This document shows, one piece after another, positions 21,598 through 32,757 of a DNA stretch of 60,078 nucleotides. Every line of letters starts with the position of its first letter. The stretch's first letter is position 1. The DNA lies in contig JACVRA010000412.1 of assembly GCA_019828545.1 (NCBI GenBank), positions 1 to 60,078 of the forward strand, given 5' to 3'. Below the pieces are notes generated by a model. The model was not told where the DNA came from and made no database searches. It saw nothing but the letters and a program-made list of their open reading frames with translations. This DNA is from Paracamarosporium sp. OC-R06-R3 (Eukaryota; Ascomycota; Dothideomycetes; Pleosporales; Didymosphaeriaceae). Made by a program: the position numbers and the translations under genes.

Positions 21598-23709
21598 AAT
21601 GAACTGCACTATATGGCAATAATAGTGTGTGGTTAAGTGAGTGAGTGAAAGAGGGGGAGGTAGACGATATTTAGTGAATGATGGAGATGGTAAGTGTGCG
21701 ATAGCTGTTGATATTAGAGAGAAATAGTTTAGGTATTGAAAAAGTGTGATATGATGCGGTGTTACCGCCGTATAGTCAGGATCATACACTGGTTATGTGC
21801 GGTTTTCTTTTTGGGTACCATGTGGAGGCCGCCGCGAAGGTGTAGTAGGAGAAAACGGAAGCAGTAAAGATTCGGACAACGAGATTAAAGATGGTATAAG
21901 GACTGAACCGATTGCAGGAGTAAAATTTGCAGCCCCTGAATGTCAGTGCAACTTGGTTGCCTTGAGTGTCGGTGTTTAGATGATATGAGCAACTCCCTTC
22001 CATCCTCACACTACGACGGACACTAACACCCTGCTCACATGTGTAGCATGATTATACAACGCATTGTCGCGATGTAAGCCAGAATCTGTCAGTTCCAAGC
22101 AATGCTCCATTCCATCAATTAATAGCGAAGGCATGGTGCTAGTCGCTTACCCCAGTACGGCATGCGTTTACTCCAGGTTTCGAAGCGAACAAAACCCCAT
22201 GGTCCAAATTTTTCAGTAGCGAACTTTTGGCCCCAGGGGAACAATAATCTGTGACAGCATTGATCAGCTAAAAATTACCATCTGGGATGTGAAGCGGGGC
22301 CCCTTTGAAAAACCCACGGCGCGCTATATAAGTACGAGTGGCTTTTACAGTTAAGACTTACGAAGCGCCGGGTCCATGGGTGAACTACCGAATTAGTTCT
22401 GAAGCTTTGAGCAAATGCCGATGCACTACTTTCAGGATAAGATCTGCTGCGTCGCGGTGTCATCATGACAGCACCAGCCGAAGGCAACTGCTTTTTTGAC
22501 ACGGAATCGCGTTGAGCGTGTCCCAAGTTCTATACTAGAAGTCTACGCCATGCGTTTCCGCTATTCAAGACCGATTTCCCCAGCTGAACATACGACTAGA
22601 TTACTTGCAGCACATCTCCGAGCTCGGTCACATCGCAGATCAAGAGCTTGGACAATCCACTAAGCAGCAGCTACGGGCTCTCCAAACTCGTATGCGGGAC
22701 CTGGAGCTCCTAAATCAAAGTCGGGGACAGTAGATGCTTTTGTTACAAACTTCCTCAGTCCCTCAAGTTGCTTCACGCCAGTGTACTTAAAGCTTGTTTC
22801 CGTAGTTTTTAGCTACGTACACCGCATATCAAGGCCACGTAATCATGGCATTTTACCATCCTTTCGGTCGATGTTCGGTCTTCGCTACCATTATAACGGA
22901 TCTGTCACTAGGTGGAATTGCACGACGTAGTAGAATATTCCCTTAGTCTCTGAGTGGGTGGTTGATGAGCTTTGCCATTTCCATCCCATCAATGCTTTGG
23001 CGCTGAGCTATGGAATCACAGAAAGTCTGCCGGTGACTGACACAATCCCCCGATCGAGATACAGCGCAACAAAAGGCACAGGCAATTGTGAATAGCAGCC
23101 TTCTACCTTGTCTCGATTGAGGAAAGGCGAATTCTGCGCCCAGGCAATTGCGAAGTCAACCCTTTCCAATTGTAGTAGCAAGCCTTCCAAAGTGAGACAA
23201 CTTACAGAACTTGGCAGAACATCAAACGCGCTCATGGGCTACGGAGAAGCAATATGGGCTCAGATTTGGGGGCATAGGAGGGTCTTACGCCACCCTCGGC
23301 TCAGGTGATCGTCTATGCTTGAACGATCAGAATCAACTAAACACTGATGGAGCATGGCGTGGCCTTGGTGGCCCTAGCTAATATCTACCACGATCCACAT
23401 ATTGCGGCTGAAGCCTAAGTTCAGAAATGCTCGCCAGAAGGAAAAAATGCTTCGTGGACTAACTCAAGGGCTCTAGCGAATTGATTGCACGTTTGTTGAG
23501 CCTCTGAAGAAGGCGCAGCGTTGAGCGTCTCGACCAGGCTACGCGCCATACTCATGAGAGGACGGCATACGACTAGCTTCAACACAAGTTCCCGCATCCC
23601 CAAAGCTGGGTACCGCCTGGGATTGATCAATCGCGCGGGGGGCAATGGGGCACTAGATGATGGACCGCAAAGTCAAGGACTAGGGTGCTACCCTCCGACG
23701 AATCAAGCT

Positions 23710-24024
23710 ATGGCTACTATGTCCCGTATATTTGACATCATTGGAGAGGTCATCTGGACCGTGACGTGCGCGGCTCAACGAAGCTATACTATAGCCAAAA
23801 GGGAAGAGATGCGGGCTAGGGTGAGGCTCTTGATCTTGCATTCTGTGACCCCACTCCGGAGAAGGACCGATAGCCATCAAGAGGCCGTTACCGCAGATGA
23901 AGCCATCATGAGGCTCTGGTGGTCGAGGCCCACTGGCGCTGCACAGAAGCACGCTAGAAGCAAGCTAGAAGACGCTGTTGAGATTCTTACTCGAGCAAGG
24001 TCAACCAATAACATGCATGTGTAG
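23710..24024 (+). CDS. Possible small hypothetical protein or gene remnant
   Basis: An open frame of 104 codons from the ATG at 23710 has an amphipathic, protein-like composition (MSRIFDIIGEVIW, then Arg/Glu-rich helices such as AKREEMRARVRLL). The same frame is open for a further 63 codons upstream without a Met-led start that I trust. No domain, signal peptide or splice partner is visible. It could be the last exon of a decayed gene in this gene-poor stretch. Low confidence. Confidence 0.25.
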   Translation: MATMSRIFDIIGEVIWTVTCAAQRSYTIAKREEMRARVRLLILHSVTPLRRRTDSHQEAVTADEAIMRLWWSRPTGAAQKHARSKLEDAVEILTRARSTNNMHV

Positions 24025-24615
24025 TACGATTTCCTGGGGAGTTTTCATCGATGAACACAACATTATAGAGGCGCATGATCAGATATGTCGAGACGAAGTT
24101 CAGTACCAAGCGAAATGGCCCGGAGCTAGCGAAGAAGATTGACCGTTGTGTGGTTTGAAGATCGCGGCAATCATTGCCATGCTTCGGACAAGAAGCCATT
24201 TACGCATCATGGAGTGGAGACCTTCACTCGCGAATGCCTGGGGGCGACTAGCGTAGTCCCGGTTGAGGCGGGGTGCGGGGAGACTCTCGGGCAGCACAGA
24301 CTAACAACTGGCCAAGAATCCACTCACGCTCGCCCCCTAATGCAGTAGCTTCGTGCTAGTGCATCGTGGGCACATCTGGATTCTGAACCACTAAACCATG
24401 GCGCATCGCAAGTTGGGGTGCGGCTCAAGGCTTGTAAGGCCCTTTCGCAGGAGGCTGTTAACTATAAAGATATCGTGTTTGCCCATCCCTCTGGAGCATC
24501 ATCAGTGTGCATCTCGATCACGGGTTTCCCAAGTACCACGGCTCCTTGTTCAATTTCAGTATCGTCTTCTTCTTAAATATATCATCGACAGAAAAGAGAT
24601 ACACACACGACAACA

Positions 24616-26288
24616 ATGGCTGGTGGTGGCATTCCGACAGATTCTCCTGGAATCGCTGGAGGATACCTGAGCGGGAAGAAACTCATCTACCCATTGAGCT
24701 TGGTCATTTCCCTCTTCTTTCTCTGGGGTTTCTCCTACGGCCTCCTCGATGTCCTCAACAAGCACTTCCAAACTGTCCTTGGCGTCACGCGCCTCGAGTC
24801 TACCGGTCTCCAAGTCATGTACTTCGGTGGTGGTTATCTCTGTTTCTCCCCGGTTGCTGCTGAGGTCCTCAAGCGCAAAGGCTACAAAGTCACAATCCTG
24901 ATGGGTCTCACTCTATACTCGCTTGGAGCAATCTTCTTCTGGCCAGTCGCCCATTTCTCGACCCCACAGAACGAAAAGGCTGCTTTTGGCGGATTTCTGG
25001 CTTGCACCTTCGTCATTGCATGCGGTCTAGCTACCTTGGAAACCTCTGCCAACTCCTACGCTGTGGTTATCGGTCATCCGGCTACTGCTTCCGCTCGCCT
25101 CCAGTTCTGCCAGAGTTGGAACGGTGTTGCTTCTTTCACTGGTCCTCTGATTGCGTCAAAGGCCTTCTTCTCGGGTGAGAATGCTAACTCCCTCACGGTA
25201 CGTAATAATCTAATCCGCCCTTCTAACGTTACCATTCTAACTCGGTCTCACAGAACGTCCAATATGTCTACCTTGCTGTTGCATGTGCTGGAGTCGCCGT
25301 TGGTGTGCTTTTCTTCTTCTCAAAATTGCCAGAAGTTTCGGAAGCTGCTGGGCGCTCAGCATCCATCGTTGCAGCAGACTCCGAGGAACTTGGTATGGCC
25401 GTGGACCAATACGGCAACATCATTGAGCAGAAGCCATTGTGGAAGGAGTACAACATGATCTTCGGCTTTGTCGCTCAGTTCTGCTACGTCGGTGCCCAGG
25501 TCACTATTGCGACCTTCTTCATCAACTATTCTACGGAGGCAGCCTCTTACACTGCAGAGGAGGGAGCTCGCTTACTCTCTTACGGCCTTATCGTTTTCAC
25601 TGTTGGTCGATTCATCGCCGCTGGCCTAGCTTACTTCTTGGAGTCCAACTTCATGCTCATGGTCTATGCCGCTGTCGCTATTGCCCTCACAGCCTATGTC
25701 TCTAGCGCGCACGGGACTGCAGGCGTGGCATGCATCATCGTCATCTTCTTCTTCATGGCTCCGATGTACCCCAGTATCTTCACCATCGGAACTGCAAACC
25801 TTGGCAGGAACACCCGTCGCGGTGCCGGTATCCTCGTCATGGGCGTCTCCGGCGGAGCAGTCTTCCCTCCGATCCAGGGTGCCATCGCCGATGCAAGCAG
25901 CACTCGTATCTCCTATCTTGTTCCCATGGTTGGCTTCATCATCGTCATGGTCTATGTCACATTGCACTGGGTCCGCCACGGCATGCACATCCTCCGTGTC
26001 AAGGGCGACAACGTGGTTGCCACTGCGCTCGAAGGTGGTGCTGTCGGTGGGGCAGTTCAGACCGTCCACTACGACGAGAAGCGCCTCTCTGTTGCTGAGC
26101 TTGAGACCGTTCGACGCTCTAGCCTTGCGGGCGCTCCCGTGAATGCTATCACGGGTGGATACCATGTCACAGCTGATCATCAGGCTGGCTTGGACCGCCG
26201 TAGCAGCATTCCGGGCCGTGTGAACGCCGCGTTCGGAGGCTACGACTTGAAGGGTGAGCGTGAGGTGGTTGAGCATTCTGCCAAATAA
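24616..26288 (+). CDS. MFS sugar transporter of the FucP (fucose permease) family
   Basis: Exons 24616-25197 and 25254-26288 give 538 residues with a 56-nt phase-0 intron. The protein begins with a short tail and then the first transmembrane helix, which carries the FHS/FucP hallmark FFLWGFSYGLLDVLNKHFQ. About twelve membrane helices follow, with a hydrophilic central loop around residues 225-255 between the two six-helix halves. The family marker ATLETSANSYA at about residues 140-150 and the second-half block FFFMAPMYPSIFTIG are present. FucP-type proteins bring hexoses such as L-fucose, glucose or galactose across the plasma membrane with protons. The C-terminal tail of about 100 residues is hydrophilic and probably cytosolic. 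The true substrate is not evident. Confidence 0.9.
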
Positions 26289-27403
26289 GGTGGTACGATT
26301 TGGCCATGAGGTGCAGGAGTCGAGGGAGGTCTGGGAGATAAACAGATCGATGGTCATGGTTGATGTCTGATGTGCTTACTTTTTGTTTTTATTGATACCT
26401 CTGAAGCAGTGTTGTGTTATTCTTCTTGTATATAAGACTGTCAGTGTAGTCTGTCATGTTGTAACGAATCGATGTCCTGAATCTCACTATGAAGAACTTA
26501 CCGACTTGATCAATGAACACGTTAAGCATCTGATTTACATGAATTACGAGCATTTGAACAAGGACAAAGCAGGACTCGGTAGCATCAAGCGGATCAAGAA
26601 GTGAAGATGACCGCCTAAACAAAGCTGGAACACGCGAAGGATCCAAACCCTGACTTATCCGATATCCAGTCCACCATGACACAATACCATCAATCGCCTC
26701 AAGCTCATCATGAAAAGTATCGCACGCAGATTTGCAACAGCGCAGATAAAGCGGTACAAAGATATATCCGTAACACCGTGTCAAGTCTACTGGTACTTCT
26801 ACATGAGACTTGAGATAGATGTCACACACTTGTTGTAGTTCATCCGAAGCAGCTGTTCGCTCTGAAAGTATGATTAGATTATATCGATGTTGATTTCATG
26901 ATTGGCGCGGAACTCCACGTTTACAACCCGGCCAGACACTTCAAAGCATTTCCTAGGCTGAAAGTGTTTACCAGTCGGTGTACGGTGCCATTCGGACAGC
27001 GTGTGATGTCTTCAATCGCTGTGTGTAGGCTGTGTTCCGGAAGCGTTCAGGATGTGGCTGAAGGATCAGTTTAGCGTGACATTGTTTGATTGCATATATA
27101 TCGATTACTCGGCAAAACCCTAGGTTGCGAATAGTGTGCTGCCATTCGCCGCAGCGTACGGGGTGCCGATAGTGCGAAGTAGATGGTGGCGTGGTCGAAG
27201 GATCTTATGATATGTTGTGAGGTTGGACAGGGATGTACAAGCTGACGTCTTTGTACATGAGAACCAGCAGAGCAAGAGCTCGTCATAATTTGTCTAACAT
27301 GCTGAGACATCGGTCGTGATTACTTTGTCATATTATACAGCGTTGTTTTATCGGCTCGTCGAAAGTTGCCTCGCTTGAAGTCCTACACGTGAAAGAAAAA
27401 AGG
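26289..27403. other. 1.1-kb convergent spacer
   Basis: Lies between the ends of the transporter and GH76 genes. Short frames on both strands around 26383-26829 overlap each other; the plus-strand one has a charged, helix-like end (EELTDLINEHVKH), but nothing allows a firm call. No RNA gene was recognised. Confidence 0.4.
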
Positions 27404-28842
27404 CTATAGGAGTGCAACAGCCAGTACAACCAAAGCGACCACCAAGCTGCGCGACACAACAAGAGCATCCGCCGCACCCTGTTGTTCAATAGGCTCCCCA
27501 CTTCCAGACGCAGCCGGTGCATTTCCAGTCGACGTGCCGTTCGAAGTGGATCCCGTAAGAGGGGCCTTCGCATCCGGAACCAGCAGCCCCTGCACCACAG
27601 CCAGGGCACTAAATGCTTCACCTAAACCCGTGTCGACACTGATAGCCGTGTCATCCGCATACCATCTCAACGCGCATTCCAACTTGCTACCTTCACCGCT
27701 GCAACCCTCAGCTGCTGCTTGGGCAGAAGCTTGAAGAACGGGCGTAAGGGATTCAGAAACGAAGGGAGCGGATACAGCGGCGCGTGCGTAAGAGCGAGTG
27801 GAAATGCCTTTAAAAGCGCGCTGATCGATGTTGCATTTCCCGTTGCTCTCGCAGGCGACTTCATAAAGGACTTTGTTCTTCTGGAACACGTCGAAAGTGC
27901 CCACAAGGCCGGACACGATCTTCTTCCACTTGTCGCTTCCCTTGGTCTACGTACATTAGCTACTCTTCCGTTGGCTTTACGATTTCTGTACTCACCACGT
28001 TGTACATGTGGGCTGCAGCTTCGGTGACGGTGGCATGATTGGCGGACCATTGGATCTTGTTAGGTTCAGAGCAGTTTTTGAGCTCGTCAGCGCCGTCATA
28101 GACGTTGAAATCATCCGACACTAGGCCGCTCTCTTGCGTCCACTCAAAAACCTTTTCCGCCCAGTCTGAATATGTGGTATTGCCAGTAAATTTCGCGAGC
28201 CGGGCAGCAAGCAGGATGAAGTTTCCATTTGAGGCAGCGTTTTTGTAGGTGTAGCCTTTGTTGAACATGTATACCTGCCAGTTTAAGCCTCCATCGCAGG
28301 TCTCAGTGTTCCAGCGTTCAACTTGGGTGTCGAAGACGTTGGAGGCCAGGTTGATCCAGGATAGGTTTCCCAAATTGGAGGTCGTGAAGCCGTTTTCGGC
28401 GGCAGACATGGCTGCAAGGCCCCAAAAACTTTGGTCATCGTTGCCGAGAGATTTAGATTGGTTCGTTGGCATGAAGGCGTCATAATAGCCAACCTGGTGC
28501 GCTACACCTTCAGTAATGAGATCATCGTACTGGTTGTCCCCAGCCAGGTATGAGTAATCGATTAGACTACCCAGCACTGCGCCCGATTCCCACCAGTAGT
28601 ACGGATCACTGAAAAGCCCAGGGATGAGGTCCGTCTCCAGATCACTCTTGTATTTAGCAACAATGCCGCCAGCGAGGGTTTTTGCGACGCTCTTGATCGA
28701 ATCTAAATCGGGTTAGATCGAGGACGGGTTTGTGTTCTCCTGAGATCCACTTACCCTGGTCATTTACATCGACATCTAGAGCCACACCAAAGCGCGCAAG
28801 GAAAGAGGTAGCGACCGACAAGGTAAGGAGAGGATTAAACAT
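27404..28842 (-). CDS. GH76 alpha-1,6-mannanase-like GPI protein (Dfg5/Dcw1 type)
   Basis: Exons 28842-28755, 28702-27996 and 27946-27404 give 445 residues. Dfg5/Dcw1 proteins are thought to cross-link GPI-linked mannoproteins to cell-wall glucan. Residues 1-21 are a signal peptide. Family blocks follow: PYYWWESGAVLGSLIDY (about 63-79), the catalytic Asp pair in GNDDQSFWG (Asp118-Asp119), GYTYKNAASNGNF and LAARLAKFTGN. After a Ser/Gly-rich spacer, the last 20 residues are hydrophobic, as needed for GPI attachment. One odd point is that the usual QWSYN-x-G block reads QWSANHA here. Introns are 52 and 49 nt. Many N-glycosylation sequons are present. Confidence 0.88.
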
Positions 28843-29153
28843 AATGAAAATAGTGATGTGGAATCTGCACTCTCGTAACGTCCAAAAACTGCGGTCCTCG
28901 TGGTTTTAATGTTCCAATCCTCTAGCTTGGCATAAGCTGGTATTGGAACCAGCCCTGCGCGCACGGCTTGGTACGTTAGGCAGCTAGGTCTCGGGGACCA
29001 ATGAGCACACTGTCTTAAATTAGAGGCCGGGAATCATTCCCTGGAGCACCGAAAGCCGACTAGGGGGAGTGGCTTAAACCACGTCTCAAACAAAGGATTG
29101 TCGAATCGGGCAGTGCACGATGCTGAAAACTGCCTCTTACGTGCGTATGTATT
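28843..29153. other. Spacer upstream of the GH76 gene
   Basis: A 311-bp spacer between two minus-strand genes. It must hold the GH76 promoter and the 3' end of the UPF0261 gene. No other feature is visible. Confidence 0.5.
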
Positions 29154-30449
29154 TTATGGCTTCTTATGCTTCCGGACTTTCTCCATCAATGCTTCTGCTA
29201 TGTCGTGGGCGAAGCTTGCTTCGTTAATTCCTCGAGCATCGCTCTTGATCTGAATGTTGGTGCCTTCAAGACCCTCGTGGATTGCCTTGAACATTGCTTC
29301 ATCTGCCGACTCATCTGAAAATGGTCCGTCGGGCGTAGAAATCATACTGACACCTGCCTTAGGCAGCCACACTTCGATCATCGCAGGCTCTCGGGCGTGC
29401 TGACGCAGCTGAGCTGCAATGAAGCGCCCAACTTCAGCTGCTTCCTTTTCGGATGTTCTCATCAATGTCACCACCGGATTGTGTTCGTACAATTTGCGGG
29501 CCTTGTAACGTTCTGGCACTGTGTTAATAGGTCCGAAGTTGGACATGTCAGTTGCGCCGACTGACACCACGTTGGGTATACCGGCTTTCGCAGCTGCTTC
29601 GAAGCGATCATCACCAGCGCTCATGATACCGCCTGTGAGTAGGTCGCACACTTCTGTTGTGGTGAGGTCTAGCACCGCATCAAGTGTGCCTTCACGGACC
29701 AGTCGCTCCATAGCTTTACCTCCATGTCCGGTTGCATGGAAGACATAGATCTCCACATTGTAGTTCGATTCGAGATGCCTGCGTATCGCATCCACGGCCG
29801 GTGTAGTCACGCCAAACATGGTAATGCCGACCCTAGTCTTTGCATCAGGCATGATTACTGTGCGCCGAGCTGCGTAAGAACAAGCCATGCCAGCGATAGC
29901 TGCGCCCGCATTGCTAAGAACATTGCGCAAGACCTGGTTCAGTCCAGCAACATCTACTACCGAGTACATCAGCGTGATATCTGTCTCTTCGACAATGGGT
30001 CCGGTGTCGCCGCTGGCAACTGTCGAGACAATCAACTTTGGGAATCCAATTGGGAGCGCATCTCTCATGACCGCTGCAGCGAGAGAGGTTCCTCCCGAAC
30101 CTCCGGCGGATATTATACCGTCGAGGTAGGTGCCATCGAACCGTTCGTAGAGATCCTTTACTAGTGCCGTGGTGAAGCCTGCCATCGTCTTGATGACATC
30201 TCCACGCGGAAGTTCGTCGATTTTCTGGCCATTGCCATAGCTCTCTATCAGCTTGTTGTGTGGATAATCGATAGCCTTATGGTGGGTTTCTTGTCTTCCC
30301 ACGTCGATGAAGATGACGCTCCCATTCGGATCCGCCGACGTGATAGCTCCGCGGAGAAACAAAAGCTCCTCCAGTTTTGTATCGCAGGTTCCTAGAAGAG
30401 CTACGCGAACCATGACGGTGTTAAGAAGGCTATGATCTTCCAAAGACAA
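29154..30449 (-). CDS. UPF0261 / Tm-1-like ATP-binding domain protein
   Basis: Intronless, 431 residues; a second ATG at residue 13 (MVRVALLGTCDTK) fits the usual family start better and would give 419 residues. The diagnostic opening is VALLGTCDTKLEELLFLR. Further blocks include GGSGGTSLAAAVMRDALPIGFPK, FHATGHGGKAMERL and SVGATDMSNFGP, all typical of the Tm-1 N-terminal domain family, whose plant member binds ATP and a viral replication protein. In bacteria and fungi the role is not known. It is transcribed divergently from the TIM-barrel gene at 30570, which encodes the other half of plant Tm-1. Confidence 0.88.
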   Translation of the reverse strand: MSLEDHSLLNTVMVRVALLGTCDTKLEELLFLRGAITSADPNGSVIFIDVGRQETHHKAIDYPHNKLIESYGNGQKIDELPRGDVIKTMAGFTTALVKDLYERFDGTYLDGIISAGGSGGTSLAAAVMRDALPIGFPKLIVSTVASGDTGPIVEETDITLMYSVVDVAGLNQVLRNVLSNAGAAIAGMACSYAARRTVIMPDAKTRVGITMFGVTTPAVDAIRRHLESNYNVEIYVFHATGHGGKAMERLVREGTLDAVLDLTTTEVCDLLTGGIMSAGDDRFEAAAKAGIPNVVSVGATDMSNFGPINTVPERYKARKLYEHNPVVTLMRTSEKEAAEVGRFIAAQLRQHAREPAMIEVWLPKAGVSMISTPDGPFSDESADEAMFKAIHEGLEGTNIQIKSDARGINEASFAHDIAEALMEKVRKHKKP

Positions 30450-30569
30450 TGGTCGGTCGAAATGTGATGGATGGTAGTCGCTTCTAGCAGCCCCGCAATG
30501 TTGACTAGGTGACGTCAGCGCCTCGCATTCAATGGCAGGCGTCCGCGGCGAAACCTCTCCAACACAACC
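30450..30569. promoter_or_regulatory. 120-bp shared bidirectional promoter
   Basis: Only 120 bp separate the start codons of the UPF0261 gene (minus) and the TIM-barrel gene (plus), or 156 bp if the later UPF0261 start is used. Both promoters and 5' leaders must fit here, so co-regulation is likely. I see no obvious TATA box. Confidence 0.6.
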
Positions 30570-31462
30570 ATGGCGCCCCCAAGTGACCGCAAAGAGATAT
30601 TGCAGAAACTGCGAAATTCGATATCCGATGGCGCTGTCATTGTTGGTGCTGGCGCTGGCATCGGCCTTTCGGCCAAGTTTATCGAGCAGGGCGGTGGTGA
30701 CCTGATCATCATCTACAATAGCGGCCGTTTCCGGATGGCAGGCAGGGGTTCATTGGCTGGGCTGATGCCGTATGGAAATGCCAACGATGTTGTTTTGGAG
30801 ATGGTCGGTCCAGTTCATTCACAATGGCCTATACGATAACTCATGATGGATCCCAGGCAAACGAAGTGCTGCCCGTTGTGAAGAAGACGCCGGTTCTTGC
30901 TGGGGTCTGCGCCACTGACCCCTTTCGCGATATAGATCGCTTTCTCAAACAACTGAAAGACCTCGGGTTTGCTGGCATTCAAAACTTTCCCACAGTTGGT
31001 CTCATCGACGGTCAGTTCCGACAGAACCTGGAAGAGACAGGTATGGGCTACGATGCAGAAGTCGAACTGGTTCAAAAGGCACGTGAACTGGACCTCATCA
31101 CTACTCCGTACGTTTTCAACGTGGCAGAAGCGAAGAAGATGAGTGAGGCAGGTGCAGATATTATCGTTGCGCATATGGGTTTGACCACTTCTGGGTCTAT
31201 TGGTGCAACGAGTGGAAAGAGCTTGGATGACTGCGTAAAGTTGATCCAAGAGATAAGAGATGAAGCTACGAAAGCGAACCCGGATGTTATTGTGCTATGT
31301 CACGGTGGTCCTATCGCTGCACCGAAAGATGCAGAGTATGTCATATCGAGGACGAAGGGCGTGCATGGTTTTTACGGTGCCAGTTCAATGGAGCGACTAC
31401 CGGTCGAGGAGGCGATTACCAACATTACCAAGACGTTCAAGCAATTGAAGCCCAGTGCATGA
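30570..31462 (+). CDS. TIM-barrel protein, phosphoenolpyruvate hydrolase-like (Tm-1 C-terminal type)
   Basis: Exons 30570-30803 and 30857-31462 give 279 residues; the 53-nt phase-0 intron (GTCGGT...CCCAG) joins VVLEM to ANEVLPVV. The barrel shows the family blocks [62 protein letters not shown] and [13 protein letters not shown]. This is the PEP-hydrolase-like TIM-barrel family, found in plants fused behind UPF0261. The length fits the stand-alone bacterial form. Without splicing, the first frame ends early at codon 90. The enzymatic reaction is not established for the fungal form. The divergent neighbour is the natural partner. Confidence 0.88.
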
Positions 31463-31820
31463 AGCAATAAATAGAAACTCACTGTTGCTCATCGCAGCTA
31501 TTCATTTTCTTACTTCATCGCACATCTTCTGCTACCTTCAAGTCCGCTAATCATTCACTGCCTACGACGAGGGTGTATAGAGACTGCACGTCGCGCTGCA
31601 TGTATTCATGAGCAAAAAAATTGAAATCTATTCAACTACACCATCATAGGCTCTTCATCACCTTCGAGAATAGTATCACATTGCATCAAAGGAGTTGCAA
31701 CGTATGGAAATTTACTAAATAGGGAAAAGCGCAGTCTATGTCCTAAAATGGAACGCTACACGACTACCTCTCGCTCAGCCCAATCACCTTGCTTAGTTCC
31801 ACACTAACTTCTACCATAGC
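31463..31820. other. Convergent spacer
   Basis: A 358-bp spacer between the ends of the TIM-barrel and AA9 genes. Nothing beyond 3' untranslated sequence is seen. Confidence 0.5.
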
Positions 31821-32757
31821 TCATCCCTTCCACACACTAGGTCCAGGCAGCTTGTACGAAAACAACTCACCACTTTTTGCCTGCGCAAGATACTCATCAA
31901 GCATGCTCTCCGGTACCGGAAAACTCACCGTCGGTCCCGGTTCACTGCCCCCTCCTTCACCTACAATCTCCACCTGCGCACACCCCGCATAGAACTGGGT
32001 ACGGTTTCCTCCCACTGGCAAAATGCTATCCATACGCATGAGGTAGAAGCCCGGCGGAGTTTCTACCGGAACCGTAAAATTGTACTGCAGCAAGGCGTAA
32101 GTCGAAAATAGCCGGATAGATTAGGAAGATATAGGCAACTCACCTCGCTGAATTGCACGCCTTCGAGTTCTTCCCGGGTGAACCACCATGTATCCGTAGT
32201 AGGCCCGCGTTGGGCGATCTTAAAAAATGCACCGGATGCGCCGTCCCAGGATTGTAGACCTTCTTTTGTCTGAATGGGACTGCGGGCTAGGTATGCAACG
32301 AGCGGGCCATCGTGCAGAACCAAGCCCCAGGGTCCGGTCTATTTTTTCCGCTAGTCAGCTTCTATATTTCGAGGTTCGTTGCTTCGTAGTGGAGACCCGC
32401 GTACTTGATTCCTGATCCAAAAATTCGGCCTGAATCCGACTTTGCTGCCTGCGATTACGGTGGCAACATCGCTATCTACCCCTGAGACTGTTGCATTTCT
32501 TCCGCAGCGAATATCTGATGATACAAGATCTTGCTCATGGAATGGTGGGTAGCTGGGTCCATTGCCAGCATGGGTCTCGTCGGAGACGCGCCTGGTGTAG
32601 CGAAAGGCGGGACTAATCGTTTCGTTAACGAGGAAGTAGGGGAAGTTGTCTATTCAAACTTAGATAAATCGTAATAACTGAAGGAATAGGAAGTACAGTG
32701 TGCGGCGCAAAGGTGAAGCGCGCAAAGCAGAGCGGTGCAAGAGAGCGGCAATCTCAT
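31821..32757 (-). CDS. AA9-type lytic polysaccharide monooxygenase (formerly GH61)
   Basis: Four exons, 32757-32697, 32649-32405, 32338-32144 and 32084-31821, give 254 residues; introns are 47, 66 and 59 nt. The signal peptide (residues 1-19) ends in LCAA and cleavage exposes His20, the N-terminal His of the copper brace. The second copper His is His111 in VLHDGPLVAYLA, and the axial Tyr is Tyr199 in TQFYAGCAQVEI with Gln197. Cysteines in IRCG and AGCAQ could form the common disulfide. AA9 enzymes cut cellulose or related glucans oxidatively outside the cell. No carbohydrate-binding module is present. The position of the usual second-sphere His is Pro190, an odd feature that may affect activity. 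Confidence 0.85.

Larger units (their letters stand above)
21028..24615. other. 3.6-kb gene-poor region
   Basis: Between the F-box and transporter genes I find only short frames. Isolated protein-like tracts occur, for example near 22590-22734 on the plus strand and 23008-23235 on the minus strand, but each is interrupted by stops or frame changes and cannot be linked to a family. The stretch may contain decayed genes. No transposon ends were recognised. Confidence 0.4.

Noticed and set aside
25626..26357. 243-codon open frame antisense to the FucP-like transporter
   Set aside because: It mirrors the GC-rich coding strand of a well-supported gene, has Asp/Glu/His-rich low-complexity sequence and no domain.
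24616..32757. Possible carbohydrate-use gene cluster (transporter, GH76, AA9)
   Set aside because: GH76 of this type acts on the fungal wall itself, the genes differ in orientation and spacing, and no shared regulator is present.
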